Shown piece by piece: positions 1 through 12,725 of a DNA stretch of 64,000 nt. Where the stretch lies: assembly GCA_005406025.1 (NCBI GenBank), contig BGZK01001240.1, positions 62,001 to 126,000 of the forward strand, read 5' to 3'. The DNA is from Eumeta japonica. Its lineage: Eukaryota; Arthropoda; Insecta; Lepidoptera; Psychidae. The number at the start of each line of letters is the position of its first letter. Position 1 is the first letter of the stretch. Under the pieces are notes generated by a model. That model had not been told where the DNA came from, did not search any database, and worked only from the letters and a program-made list of their open reading frames with translations. The translations under genes and the position numbers were made by a program.

Positions 1-3000
1 AATTGTGACAGTGTTGTGATATCTTCTTCCTGCTTATTCGGCACGGGTTTACCTCTGTACTAGATCCATAATCCTTACATGTTCACACTCAGAATGGGGA
101 CATCACTTGGGGCCTTTAATTGATACAAGTGCATCACTAAACCGAAGATCAAAGCCAGCAATACGTCTATTATGCGAAACTACATTATTTTTATCTTTTT
201 AATTTGTAAATACGAAGAGTAAATTATTAGAAATGATATAAAATGGGATAGTGTAGAAATAGCTTCCATGTTACAACAACAAAATGCTCCGAGTTAATGA
301 CTTTAAGCTACAGGGCGTTAATTTGTCTTATAAAACAAAGTTGTATAAACAAATTGTACATCACAGGTTATGGTATTTTGTTTCGGAATATTCTCTTTTG
401 TCATTCACGTTGTATATTTTGACAAAGGAATAAAACATATTAAAATTGATATTAAACCATCTATGAGTACTTGCAGACCAAAATTTCAAGATCATAATCC
501 GAAAAAGCAGATAGAATTAGGAACAATAATTGAAAAACCGGTTTTCTTTAGTTCCTGAAAATCGTGACTTAGACCTTTTTGCTTTAAAACGAATGTCTTA
601 TTCTCTAAAAGTCGTCGTCTCATGCGACAATAAACTGTTTATTTTTCTTTTTGAGGTATTTTGGTAATTAACATACAGTCTCTGAAGATTGTATAATACC
701 CTTTATTGTAAATAGAAATAGGTATATATTATGTATATATCCATGTAGAAGAATAAATGTACATAGCCAGGTCGACTGTAATTGTGATTATGTATAATTT
801 TTATTTGAAAAGAGCTAACTGCCTTCAAGTTTCTCGCTGGTTCTTCTTGACAGAAAACTATCTTACGAATGAGTGGTAATAACAAAAAAAGTGTGTCAGC
901 TCCGACGCACGAATGGAGTTTACTGCTTTAAGATGATATCGTACATATAGAATTAGTATAATGGTAAATGAAAGCATTTATTATATTATTCAAAGCATAA
1001 TACACAATTCATTCGTCATTTAAGAAAATATTGAAAAAAAATCTCCACCAAGTATAAGTGGAAGTTCATGGTAACGTTTCTTCAATAGTTTTGAACCCCT
1101 TCTGTATACACTAACAATGATTCGTGGAAAAATCTATTATATTTGTCACATTCTGATTGATTGAAATGTAAACAGTAACAACGACGATTTATTTATTTCA
1201 GTAACCATGACGATAGCGTAACGTCATTTATCTAACACTTGATTGTACTCCCATAAAATTCCATACCCCGGGCCTAAACATGAAATCGATTCTTAAGGAG
1301 TAAACTCCAAAAAAAAGTAATTCTATGTAATTATGAAGTATTCTCAAATTTTGATAACATATTTTAAGTGTTGTTTTAATATCTATGATATTAAAATATT
1401 TTGAATTTAAACACAAAAGTATACAAAAGTTGTGAACGTGAGCTGTGTTTTATAGTAATATAAAAATAATATGTAAAATGAAACAAATTAAATATATCAT
1501 TTATTTTTTACAACGACCGCAGTACATACATTGTCCTGTTTTCAGAAATTTATTAAATTGGTTCTTCATTAAGATTCCTTTTGTAAGAATTTGCGTTTTC
1601 ATTGCTTTTACTTCAATAAAAACAAATCGTTTGAAAGAATTCTTCGAGCATAAATGAATCGAATTAAATAATGAAATTATTTCAATATCTTAGAACCTAA
1701 TAATATAACGCAAATAAATGCATTTAAAACGATTAAATGGATTTTCTAAGTGCATTAAGCACGCTACTTTATTTCGGTAAGAGTTTTCGCGAACCGCGAC
1801 TGCGGAACCCCACGCGAGCGGTCGCGCCGGCCGCGGGGAGGCGTCTGATTAATGAGTGTTTTCACTTCACTGATATCCGCACTCAATTACTGTGCGGTTA
1901 ATAGTTTAGATATGATACTTTCAATGGTTCCCTCGGTTTGTATAGATACGCATAAAGTTATGTCCAGCGAGGGTATAAGAATGGGCGCGCGCACATATCA
2001 CAGTAATAAGTAAAATATTTGGAAAATCCAATTGTGCTTGCTGCAAACTGTTCTTTCATTCATAAAACGGACTAATTGGGAAATAAAATAAACGTTTTTA
2101 TTTATTATAAAAAAATGACAAACGTACAAAAGCTCATATTAAGTAGGGTTCTATTCCTCATAAATTCGGTTATAAAAAAAATCAAATAAACTAATAAAAC
2201 CGAGTTAAATGTTAACTACGTCCTTAAATTCAAAATATATAAAATTGACGGCCTTGGCAATATTTTTTCAAAAAATTTTTTTGTTGTAGCTATATTTATT
2301 GAAAGGCTAAAAGAGGTATAAAGTTCTCAGAGCAAAGATTCCTCTTTGTAATAGTATATTTTATACAAAATGAGAATATCTTATTATTAGTGGGAATGAT
2401 TGAAGTCGAGTAGGCCTCATGTTTTCTGTTAGTCAAGTGTAATGCGCAGCTGCGTAGCGGTATGCAATACATGTAGAGATGCTGTTGGAATTTCTATGTC
2501 GAGTCTGGAATTGGAATAGGGAACAGACTCAAAAATTAATATCGAGATAAGTATTGAAGCAATTTAAAAGATTTCATTATCTATCACGTTACCTTGCACG
2601 AGGGCATCTTGCAACCGCATCGTTTTAAACTTACTTCTAACGAAAAGTCACTTTTAAAATTAACTTTGCGTTCCACGTCTTCTTTTTTTACGGGTTTTAG
2701 TTCGAACAACCGTTAAAAAGAGAGCAAAGAATGGAAATTGTATTTTAAAAGTTACTTTTTGTTAAATGTTAGTTTAGAAGAAGATGGGTTGTAACGTACA
2801 TCATTTGTATAAATACCTTTGAAAGATAAATTTCAGGCTGATACCTTATTTTCGTATTATAATATGCACTATATAATGCAAAGTATCTCACATTCCAACT
2901 TAAAAAGTGACAAGACTACGTGACTATTGGAATATTTTAAAAGACCAAAACGTTTTGGTGGTAGGTAACCAGATTTAATTTAAATTAAATAAAAAGGACA

Positions 3001-6000
3001 GCTTTTCTCTAAAATATTGAAGAACGTAATGATACGTACTTATATTTTTTTATAGGGGTATTTCGACAATATATTACAGATTTCTGCATACCTAGTTTGG
3101 TTTAAAGTTACATTAAAAGCTACTAAAATAGCGATAGGCCAAACAAGAGTAAAACTTACATACCAATGTGCATGTTTATAGCAGGCATTTTGTTTTATTT
3201 TTAACTTACATTTGGATCTCTATCGTCGAGTTGAATGAATTAGATTACCTTTGACATATAAAACAGCTTAAAATCATTTCTATAATAAGATATAATAGAC
3301 CAAGAACATAATTTAAGTATATTTATCTTTTATATTAGAAATATCCCAATAAGGCATAATGTTAAATATGCGGCAGTATGCGGAAAGTAAAAAACAAAAT
3401 AGTGGTTTAATAGTTTGACATTTGTTACAAGTGTGCAACAGCTCATTATTTAAGAAAAAATACAAATATATTTTGATCCAACTTGTCTCGAGCATACAAA
3501 CAGAAAAAGATATAGACTAGTTAAAGCATGAACAGACAGGCATAATAATATGCAAGCATAAGGTATCAACACACCGACACATTCTCTTTCAGCCGTAGTT
3601 CCTGGGCATCGGGAGGGCGTTACAGAAGCGAACGCCGACGGACTATTATTGACCGTTCGACACGACACTAAGTAATGTTATTGCGCTCGCGCCGCGATTT
3701 TATAGCGTCAATAAATCTGCGCGGAGCGCGCAGTCGGCCCCCGAGGACTTCCAGCGGCTATCGCGATTCCCTTTTTAGAGCTTCTCTTCGTTCAAAATTG
3801 AAACGGCTCGCCCCTTTTCTCGGCCGCCGTTTAGGTTTGACTTTTTTTTTTAAAACGCGTTACGTGTGTCGCTTGGATACCGCGTTTGAGCTGTTTAATG
3901 GAAAATGTTTTGATATGCATTTCCTCTATTGTTTTGAATAATTCAATTCTTAAAGTTCAGAGTTATTGAGTACATATTGCATTAGGAGTTTGTGTGAACA
4001 TTTTGAACATAGAGAAATGTTCATTTTACAAATTGTGATAATTAAATTGGAAAAAGATAGATAACCTACGTTTGCTTAAATAAACACTTGATAGACGTTT
4101 TTCAAGTTTTGTTAATTGTAAAAAAAAAATACATTAATATATTAGTTTCTCATGACTATTTTAAAACACAATTTCATATGTTCATTTTAATAATACGTTT
4201 AAAAAATTGCATTGATTTGTTTACATTATTTTATAGCACATCATTATTATAGTAGTGCAATTAATGAAACACTGTCAATACTGGTCTGTTGTATATTTTT
4301 ACTAATAAATGAATAATAAAATTAGTGTATTAATTTTCATAATGATGCAATAATGTAATTTTAATAATCAAAATAATAGTGCTTCAATTATATATACAAA
4401 GTATACGATGATAATGTTATATGATGCTCCACTCATAAAAAAATATAAAAGCTTTTTGATGAGATTAATAGATGGCGTAGCAGTATCTTGTCTCATAGAA
4501 CATATTTCTAAACTTATTAGAGCTTAAAGTGTTATATAACGTTATTATTTTATATTTTAATTCGTTAAGTAATTTTTTTATTTTCTTCTCAATTATTTGT
4601 TAGCATTATTGTATCTAAAATTCTTCACGATTGTCAAGTCCGATTTGTTTTATTTTTATTATATAACAGAAAAAAAAAGTAAACGTATCAAATTTATCAT
4701 TGAAATTATATATCTATGAACAAAGTAGATATAGATGTTTAGTTCTTGGATCGAGCATCTAACAAATGTATATGGTTGAATTTCGAATGGAACACTTCTA
4801 TAAGACTAATCTTATTTCCAATGCGATGTCATCAGTCGATATCGGGAGAAAAGCTATTGAAGTGGCCGGAGGCGCGAGCGCTTTAAACTTTTCGATTCCG
4901 AATGCTTTTCAAATGCAATGGACACCAGTTTATCAGGCGATAACGGGCGTCCGATACGATCACAATGCTTAGTGTGATTCGACCCTTATCCCTTCAAAGT
5001 TTCCATCTATGTTTAAAGATGAGTGTTTGAGTCGAAAAAAAAATCTAATCATTCTGAGTTTTTTTTGATATTTTTTTTTTCTGTTTCGTACCGTAATTTT
5101 AAAATTATTAATTAATGGTTTCGCATTTATACATCTGTCTATGTATTTAGCCGTAAGTACAAAGAAAATAATAATACCTACCGACTGCAGAAGTATATAA
5201 TATAATATAGATAACTATGCTTTGAGGTACTTATATTTTGCGACAGACTAATTTATATTCTTTTCTGAAAACTATGAAGGACAGGCTCGTCGCGTTGAGT
5301 TCGTGGCACGAGACTCACCGCAACAACTGTCATGATAGGCGTTGGCGACCAATAGCAAGTTCCAGAGGCTCGAATCTAGATCTAGAGATTTCGTTTACTA
5401 TCTATCGTCTAGAGCTTAGATAATTGTTAGTCAATGAAATCTCATGCGCGGCGAAATATGAGAACTTATTGTTTTGATAATTAAGCCGAAAATGTTTTGC
5501 GAAATTTTCGTATAACATAATTGCAATCGACGATAGTCGTGTACCAAAAAAAAGAAAGGTACAATCTTACTCTACCCTTTTTTGTAAACTATTCGAAATC
5601 TTTGTTCAATACAATAAACGTCTAGTAAAAAAAAAATCGAAAATATTTACTTCATAATACTTACAATATTCAATACTTTTTAACATAAAAACTCACAAGT
5701 TGTATTTCAATAAAGTTCTCTTTAGCATTCTTAAATCTCCAGCGATTTGTTTGTGGCAAATGAGCGCCCGCCCTTGAGGCACGTCAGCCGCCGCTTTCGC
5801 ATTCAGCGCGGGCTTAGTCCCTTTTCGTGGTGGTTTAGTCGAAGCTGGATCGTAAGTCTAAGGGAACTATTACACAAGCGATAGGCTGTAATGGGAATGG
5901 GAAATTACGTATGTGTTTTTTTTCTTTTCTCCGAATTACGATAGTTAATATAAGATTTAAGTATCAAGCATATTTGTAGAAGTCTGGCTGTACGGTGGAA

Positions 6001-6569
6001 ATAAATCGATTTTTTAGGGTGCGGTACACCTGTTGAAAAAGCGTAACTCTCACCTGATCTCTTTTTGATCTGTTTGACGTTTGCGTTTGTGATGTGACAT
6101 GTCAATAAAAGATTTTTTTACGAAAACACAAATACTTACATTCTCTTTATAATTTTAAATAAATAGTGTAAAAGATATTAGAAAAGCTATTTAAAAGTGA
6201 AAAGATGTGGGATCTATCCACTTTCTTTATGCACTTATTTCCAAAACTACACAGCCTAAAATTTTTTAAATAAACACAGAATATAGAACAAATACAGAAC
6301 AAACTACCATTGTTCCTGGCTTCATGAACAATGGTAGTGGTTATCTTATTGGATTTTAGAAAATTTTAGTGAATCTTTTGAATGAAAAACATAAATTTCT
6401 TCAAATTTGTACAAAACACGAAAACTTGCTGGATTATGATATTTTTGATCGATTGGTAATGAAGTTTTAAGACCTAATAACACAAATCTATCTCCGTTTT
6501 TGGGAAAACGACCTACCTATTCACGAAAACAGATCACAACAGAATTTGTTTTCTGATTTTGGAGAGGTC
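1..6569. other. Upstream intergenic DNA, no gene recognised
   Basis: AT-rich sequence with many short chance reading frames and no protein family I recognise. GC-richer islands occur near 1780-1850 and 3590-3850; the second includes a short CTGCGCG/CGCGCAG dyad and TTTAT/AATAAA motifs, so it could be a regulatory element, but this is inference. A 68-codon frame at 4766-4972 has fairly even codon use yet matches nothing I know. A perfect 13-bp inverted repeat lies at 6303-6338. Confidence 0.6.
6303..6338. repeat. Perfect 13-bp inverted repeat (hairpin)
   Basis: Arms ACTACCATTGTTC (6303-6315) and its exact reverse complement (6326-6338) enclose a 10-base loop. It lies just upstream of a decayed retroelement. 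No function is assigned; it could be the edge of a small foldback element. Confidence 0.7.
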
Positions 6570-6619
6570 TTCGAATCTTCCGTTTATGATTAAATTTTCC
6601 CAGCAGTTGCGGCTAATAT

Positions 6620-7000
6620 TTCAAGTTCACAGTATAGTTTTATGAGTATAAAGTAAATTGTTAGCAACTTTTCAGTTTTTACTAACTTCATCACACATCA
6701 TACGAACAAAGATTTCCAGGTAGATATCGTTTAGACTGATTACTTCAAATCTTTCGACCACTTACTTGATACTTTAATATCCAAATTAAGTATAGTAGGC
6801 GTACGCAGTGTTATCTTAAAATGGTTGATTTAATTTAAAAAAAAAACAGACTACAGACAGTAAAAACAGGCGTTTACAAATTCAATTTCAAAATGTTTCC
6901 ATCAGGCGTTCCACAGGGACCCACTTTGTTCACTTACCATTTAACATCGGAGACGGTTTTTTTTGTTAACATACGCATAAAAATATTAAGGCGTTGTTGC
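6620..7000 (+). mobile_element. Decayed non-LTR retrotransposon reverse transcriptase remnant
   Basis: Conceptual translation gives, in order, QYSFM, a stretch NFSVFTNFITHHTNKDFQVDIV, then TDYFKSFDH, ISKLSIVGVRSVILKWL and, after a frameshift, RLQTVKTGVYKFNF and SGVPQGPTLF. These correspond to the reverse-transcriptase blocks of arthropod non-LTR (LINE) elements: the QHGF block, the TDFSKAFDxVDH block with the first catalytic aspartate, the SKL.xxGVxxxLLxW block and the SGVPQGS block. Stop codons (for example within the segment before TDY) and frameshifts break it, and the YxDD catalytic motif is not seen, so it is a dead fragment. It sits upstream of the PRDM-type gene in the same orientation. 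The exact clade (Jockey, CR1 or similar) cannot be settled by eye. Confidence 0.8.
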
Positions 7001-8489
7001 TGGTCAGTTATATACAACCTGATTTACTTTACGCTTGTTTCATGTTTATTCATAGTTGCGGATTTTAATAAGTAAAACTTTATAGTGTTTTATAAATAGG
7101 TATTTAAAACATAAGTTCACATCTAAATGTATTTATATTTTAAATACCTGTGTAAGTAATAATGAATAGTTTCCCTTCATAGCGGGTTTCTATAACTTTT
7201 AATAGCACTTGTTTCTTGGATGTTTTAAAATTTTTTGAAAACCATAATAAACTTGAAATACCTAATATGAAAATAAAAAAACATCGTTTTTTTTGTAATA
7301 CAGATCCTGCAATATACTTTCTCGAGATTGATCGATACACCAATTATATTTTATCACACAAACAATCGACGTTATTGTACATAATTGGAAATCGTTAATT
7401 TTAGACGTGATGATATTTTCTGGCGAGTTCCACTTCGTTAAACACAAATCACATTCCGTCAGTCGCCTCGTTCCCGCGCTCGCCGATATCGTCCCTCGAC
7501 TATTCGAAAAGAGCAAAGAATTCTCTTATACATACGTACATGTACGTATCCGAGGCAGAGGTCGCGTCGCTCCTTTGTCCGAGCGGGCAAGATGGCGCCT
7601 TTCCTTCGGAATTAGCTGGCGGGAGGCCACCGTCGAATGCGAGCTGTAATACAAGTTTAGCTACCGCTAGGCCCCGCTGTTACGTGGCTATATGTTTGCC
7701 ATTACATTCCCCATGGTGGGGAGGATTTGAAAAAAAAAATCTATATCTAGTGAGCGATATTCAAATATTGAGCTGATTATAAAATCATATGGACGTAAAA
7801 ATGGATAGTATAGTTAAGCAATGTCCGAAAAATTAAATGAGAACGCGCTAAGTTTATTGAAGAGCTTAGAATAGAATAGAATGGTCATAAAAGAAAGTAT
7901 TATTCATTTGTTTTCTGAAATAAAATACTTTTATTGCAATAAATTAATGTATAGGTACCATTGATTTATGAAATTGAGTTCATGAGTATTATGAGGAATA
8001 TACTTGACACGACGTCAACAATGTGAGTCAAATGAAACTGACTGAAAAATGACAGACTTACCAGATGCGAATATGTCTTATAGTTCGTGCGTATTATATC
8101 GAAGCCAGTTAATTTGGGCGCAGTCAGTCGTTGCTTAACGATACTTCGTCCGCCTATTTTTTAGCTCCATAATTGTGGCGAAAGTTTTGGTGGTCCGTTT
8201 GCCCGGAAAAAACAGTGAACTGTCATATATAGACACCATAGAATTCTCGTTGAAAACTTTAACTAAGCATTAATAATTTATATATTTTTTAAAATACGTA
8301 CCCATTAAATTACATAAAATATTTCATTGAATAAAGATACATTCATTTCATTATATCGTAAAAACTTACATATACGTATTTAATGTATAAAAAATGTTTT
8401 AGTAAGTTAAGACCTAGTTTTATGTGACGGAGTTTTAGGAACAGTGTGTTGATACGACCAAAAAAATTGTATCAATTTTTAAGGTTACA
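7001..8489. other. Intergenic DNA, no gene recognised
   Basis: AT-rich with a GC-richer stretch near 7440-7700. The segment near 8110-8180 resembles one near 25920-25990 (shared CGTCCGYCTATTT), suggesting an interspersed repeat. No coding region is supported. Confidence 0.5.
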
Positions 8490-8800
8490 ACATTTAATGG
8501 GCTAGTTCGACCGGTGCAATACCCAAGTATCACAGAATACAGGTGTGAAATAACAGTTTCCACTGTTGCTTTTCGTCCAGTGAGCGAGAATTCCGGTAGC
8601 CCACTGCCTACTATCACCCCGAACCTCTTTCCATCAGCCCCTCTCCTCTCCATCAGCCTCTTCCTTCCTTCCTTCCATTTCTACTCAAAAGGCCCGCAAC
8701 GCATTAGTGGCTCCTTCGATGTAGCGAATATGTATAGGTAGTGTTGACCACCTGTATTCTGGTGACTCGCATGTTCATTTACCTCTTCGTAATGTTACAA
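8490..8800 (+). repeat. Interspersed repeat, lepidopteran type
   Basis: A pyrimidine-rich block with clusters of CTTCC, followed by AAAGGCCCGCAACGCATTAG and later CACCTGTATTCTGGTGA, resembles a common lepidopteran repeat in which a run of CCTTCC is followed by AGGCCGGCAACGCAC and a CATCAGGTGA-like motif. The match is from memory and the copy is diverged; its boundaries are approximate. A short reading frame on each strand over this block is a by-product of its composition. Confidence 0.55.
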
Positions 8801-9114
8801 AAAAGGATCATCTTCTCAGCGCCGGCCTAGTTGTCGCTCTAAGCGCCATGTAACGAGGGGCGCTAATAAACCAAATGCAAAGACAATTTTCAGCAAAAAA
8901 TTAAATGTTGATGTTGCTTTCGAAAAGATATAGAACAGCGTAACAGTGTTACGATAGTTAAAGTTACTTGATTTAATTTAAGCTTAATATGTGTCAATGC
9001 TTGTAATAAAACCTTATTTTGAGAAAATAGCAATTATTGTGTACTTATCATGAAGCCGAATTAGAATTTCTGAAAAATTAGAGCACTAAGTCGAGGGCGC
9101 AGAAAAATAATCTT

Positions 9115-9263
9115 GCTCCACTCTAATCTAAGTTAAAGCCGGCGCTGCACCTCCTAGTCTAATCAGAAAATTCCCTGAAAGTTTCATAAAAATCGGTCCT
9201 GCCGTTCTGAAGTCCATAGGGAACATATACACATAAATCGACTTTCATATATATAGATTATAA
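9115..9263 (+). mobile_element. Retroelement 3' tail fragment
   Basis: The stretch contains CTGAAAGTTTCATAAAAATC then GGTCCTGCCGTTCTG and ends in an ATATATAGATTAT tail. Such 'AAATCGGTYCAGCCGTT ... ATATTAGTA' sequences are the usual 3' ends of RTE-like elements and their derivatives in Lepidoptera. There is no coding potential left. A second fragment of the same kind is at about 38720-38822. Confidence 0.5.
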
Positions 9264-10784
9264 ATTGAATTAATATTAAAGCTCAGTAATTTTTAGAATA
9301 TTTTACTGTGAAATAAATGATTGTCGAGTTTCTTTTAGAAAGTATACTTGGGCTCCGTGTATTATGTAGTAAGTTTCAAATTTGATATCCGATTTAGTTA
9401 TTTGAGTTTGTTCTAAAACGCAACAAAATTATTTTCAAGATTTCTTTACCTACCCGTTAAAAAAATTGAAATTCTTACTAAAATTAGGGACATTATTGCC
9501 TTCACTCCGATTTTTTAAAACTGAGGTCAAACTTTTGAGGACTTAGTGAGCTTTGCTGACCATTTTCAAATGGTTGTCCGTAGGCGTGTATGTGCGTAAA
9601 CCTTGAATGCCCTTTGAACGGATGAACTGTTTAGGAACGCGTTTGCGGCATTCGAAAGAATTTAATTGAACTTAGATTATTTGAAAATTTGACGTTAACC
9701 AGTTAAGCGGATTTTGAGGTAACTCAAAATTTGATAAACGTTTTTAAATATTTGTTAATCTATTGAAACGATCGCTTTCATAATCTAATCATCTATATTT
9801 GTAATAACGCCGCCCTGAATGTTTATTGAAATCGGTTTAATTTTTCGAAACATAATGAACGAAAAATTTTCAAAGTGGTTTTTGTAATAATAATTAGAGA
9901 TTTTATATCAGTAGTTTACCTGTATATTTTGTATTTTTTTTAAAAAAAAGCAAACTCATACAAAAAATCAAAATGCACTTTGAAATATAAAAAGAGGTAT
10001 GCGACACAGGTGAAATAATAGAAAACACATTGGTATGCAAATAAATTTATTAACACCTTAATGTTTATATGAATATTGCAATATGAATTTAATAAATGTA
10101 GCATAAAAATTATAGTTTTTATATAACTTTATATTTATAAATCAACATGTCAAATTATTCTAGAAGAGCTTTATCCACGTTAGAACAATGAATTCTTGCA
10201 TATATTTCATTCAATAATGGAGAGTTATTGAGTACTTTCTGTGTTCCCATATAGCGAGTGTCCCCGCGTCTTGTAACTCTGAAATACGGCCGTTATAAAA
10301 TATCATACGCGATATTAGCGGTGTGTCACCCGACTTTATTGCATTTAGGAAAAAGCTGCGCCATATTAAAGGATATAAATTTTTACGGGGGATTTGTATT
10401 TAACTTTATATACGCGCCGTGACGTGAATGACGATATATGCAAGAAGTTAAAACTGAAATAAATATTTTGAACAGAAAGCGCTTTTCTTTTTTTTTCTAA
10501 ATATTAATAAAAGACAATAAAAAATGAATTCGGATTAAATACATTAGATTGGAGAAAATGTTTTGGCGTATTTATAATTGAAAAAGTTGCAATAAAAACT
10601 CTTTGGTTGTGCTATTTGTATCTGGCTAATTTTGATAACATGAAATAGATGATATTTAAAAAAAAGAAAAACAAAAAGTCATATGTAAAACATCGATATA
10701 TTTTGAAGTTTTATTACAAAAAGGGAAAAATGCAACACAAGCATGAAAAAAAATTGTGAAGTAAAAGTACCCTAATATGTTGAC
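9264..10784. other. Intergenic DNA, no gene recognised
   Basis: AT-rich with homopolymer runs. No open frame or RNA gene is supported. The right end runs into the mariner remnant; terminal inverted repeats of that element were not located here. Confidence 0.5.
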
Positions 10785-11620
10785 AGTGAAAGTAGCACAA
10801 AACCGGTTCAAGCATTTTCAGACCTGTTACGGACAAAGTCGATACAGTTTTCGAAAAATATACAGTAAGATCGGGAAATTAGTTTTTAAGACATAACTGA
10901 CAAGTTGAAGATTGATCACAAAACGGTTTTGACAACTTTGAAAAAAGCCGGATATAGAAAAAAGGTAAATACTTGGATCCCATATATGTTTACCGAAAGA
11001 AATCTAATGAATTGTGTATTCATTTGCGATTCTCTATTGAAACGTAATGAAACCGAACTGTTATTGAAAAAATTGATCACTGGTGATGAAGAATGAATTA
11101 CCTACGACAAGGACGTGCGAAAAAGATCGTGGTCAAAAACCAATCAAGCTCCACAGACTATAGCGAAAACCTGATTAAATCGCAACAATTTGATGTTATG
11201 GGTATGTATAGTGAGTTCATTATGAGCTTTTCCCGCCTGGCTGTCATCAACTCGGATCTCTACTGCCAATGAGATTAGAGCAATAAATAGAGAAAAAACC
11301 ACCGGAATTGCTTATGTGGTTTTTGACCATGCTTACACCAGACTACATCCGTCTTTAGCCACTCAGTGAATACTCGTATTAAGAGACTTTGGTTAGGAAG
11401 TATTAATGCATCCGCCATATAGCCCTGACCTTGCACCCACAGATTTTCACCTGTTTTAGTGTCTTTAGAATTCTTTAAATAGTGTTAGGTTAACATCAAG
11501 AGAGGACTGTCAATTCTACTTGTCGCAGTTTTTTGATCAGAAGCCGCAAAATTTCTATAGCAATGGAATTATATCACTGTCAATAAAATGGCAACAAGCT
11601 GTTATACAAAATAGCACATG
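10785..11620 (+). mobile_element. Dead mariner (Tc1/mariner) transposase remnant
   Basis: A mariner transposase can be followed across several frames. It begins VKVAQNRFKHFQ, then IDHKTVLTTLKKAGYRKK, RNLMNCVFICDSLLKRNE, LITGDEE, YDKDVRKRSWSKTNQAPQ, VVFDHAYTRLHPSLAT, EVLMHPPYSPDLAPTDFHLF, LTSREDC, and ends near IKWQQAVIQN. In mariner transposases the catalytic triad is D,D(34)D. Here the first D (GDE) and the third D (APTD) remain, but the second, normally in FHxDNARPH, is replaced by alanine. The tryptophan after GDE(K/E) has become a TGA stop, and further stops and frameshifts follow. The N-terminal helix-turn-helix is mostly gone. This is an old, inactive copy. Confidence 0.9.
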
Positions 11621-12540
11621 CATACTATAATTAAATATAAATAAAATATAATAAAAAATTATCGTGAATTTGTACATAGAATACGAAAAAAAATTGTGAC
11701 CGTATATAACGACTGAATAAAAAATGTCTGTATTGTGTGTTGAATTCTGAAAATAACGCGATGTATGTGACGCTACAGCACCAATGTTGGACTATTGCTA
11801 ATACAGTAAAGGACAAAAAATACTTATATAATAAAAAAAAGTTTGATTTGTAAGTAGTGGATTAAAGTGGATTTTAGAGTTGTCAAAATTATGTAGATAC
11901 TACTGTACATGATTACAGACTTAAAATTATTGCCTATTCAAGTACAACAAAGATATCCAAATCATTGGATAATCCTTGTTCTATCCATATTTAAAACAAG
12001 ACCTTTTTATTTTGACTTGTATTTCCCATTTTTAGTAAATATTTTACTGATTTTAATATTGATTAAAATCGGTAAAATATTCACAAAGCAACATAGTGAA
12101 AATAATGGAGCTTTAATTACAATTATTAAGTAGGTACCTACCTAATGACAAAACTTTGTTGAATACATATGGAACGAAAAAATCCAGGAGGATTTTTTCG
12201 TTCCATAATTCGATCGTATAATGTGAAGGAGGGCCTTCACATTATTATATAGATACAATAAAAAAGCAGGTTCGAAGGAAATGGTTTTTTATTTTAAGCA
12301 AAACTTAAGAATCAAAACTATGAGGTAGTTATAATTAATCAATATTCTTATTATAAGGAAGTTATTTTTGCATGTAGTTTTAAAATTTGAAAGATTCGTG
12401 TTCTTATGCTAATTAGTAACTATCTTACGTTTAATTAGCAACTATCGCGCTATTTGATACCAATATTAGTTCGAGATTAATGGACGAAGGTACACATTTA
12501 ATCTTTATTCCTTTAAACATTAACGAATACTGAAGCTTCG
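11621..12540. other. Intergenic DNA with paired hairpins
   Basis: AT-rich. The only strong structure is the pair of perfect hairpins at 12168-12245, listed separately. Short frames here look like chance. Confidence 0.5.
12168..12245. repeat. Two adjacent perfect hairpins
   Basis: The first hairpin has 18-base arms (12168-12185 and 12190-12207, TATGGAACGAAAAAATCC and its complement) around a 4-base loop AGGA. Ten bases later a second has 12-base arms (12218-12229 and 12234-12245, ATAATGTGAAGG and its complement) around AGGG. Both are perfect, and both have purine-only 4-base loops. No element ends or target duplication were found. They could be foldback element remnants or a regulatory structure. 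Confidence 0.85.
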
Positions 12541-12725
12541 GCCCCGGCAGTCTAGAGCACACAAGGCTCTCCTGAAAGTGAACCGAGTACTCGATCACCT
12601 GAGTACATCACTAGACGGCGGCCGGTGACAGACAAAGACGCAGATAAAGGGCGCATCCCATTGGCGCGTGCGGCCACGCCCCGGCCCCCCCGCGCTCCGC
12701 CGGCCAATCGCGTGCCATCTCGCCG
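12541..12725. promoter_or_regulatory. GC-rich block with CCAAT and GC-box motifs
   Basis: In otherwise AT-rich DNA this block is strongly GC-rich and CpG-rich. It contains CCATTGG, GGCCAATCG and GCCACGCCCC, which resemble CCAAT and GC boxes. It lies about 1.6 kb before the proposed start codon. An upstream promoter or enhancer is a guess; no start site was identified. Confidence 0.3.
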
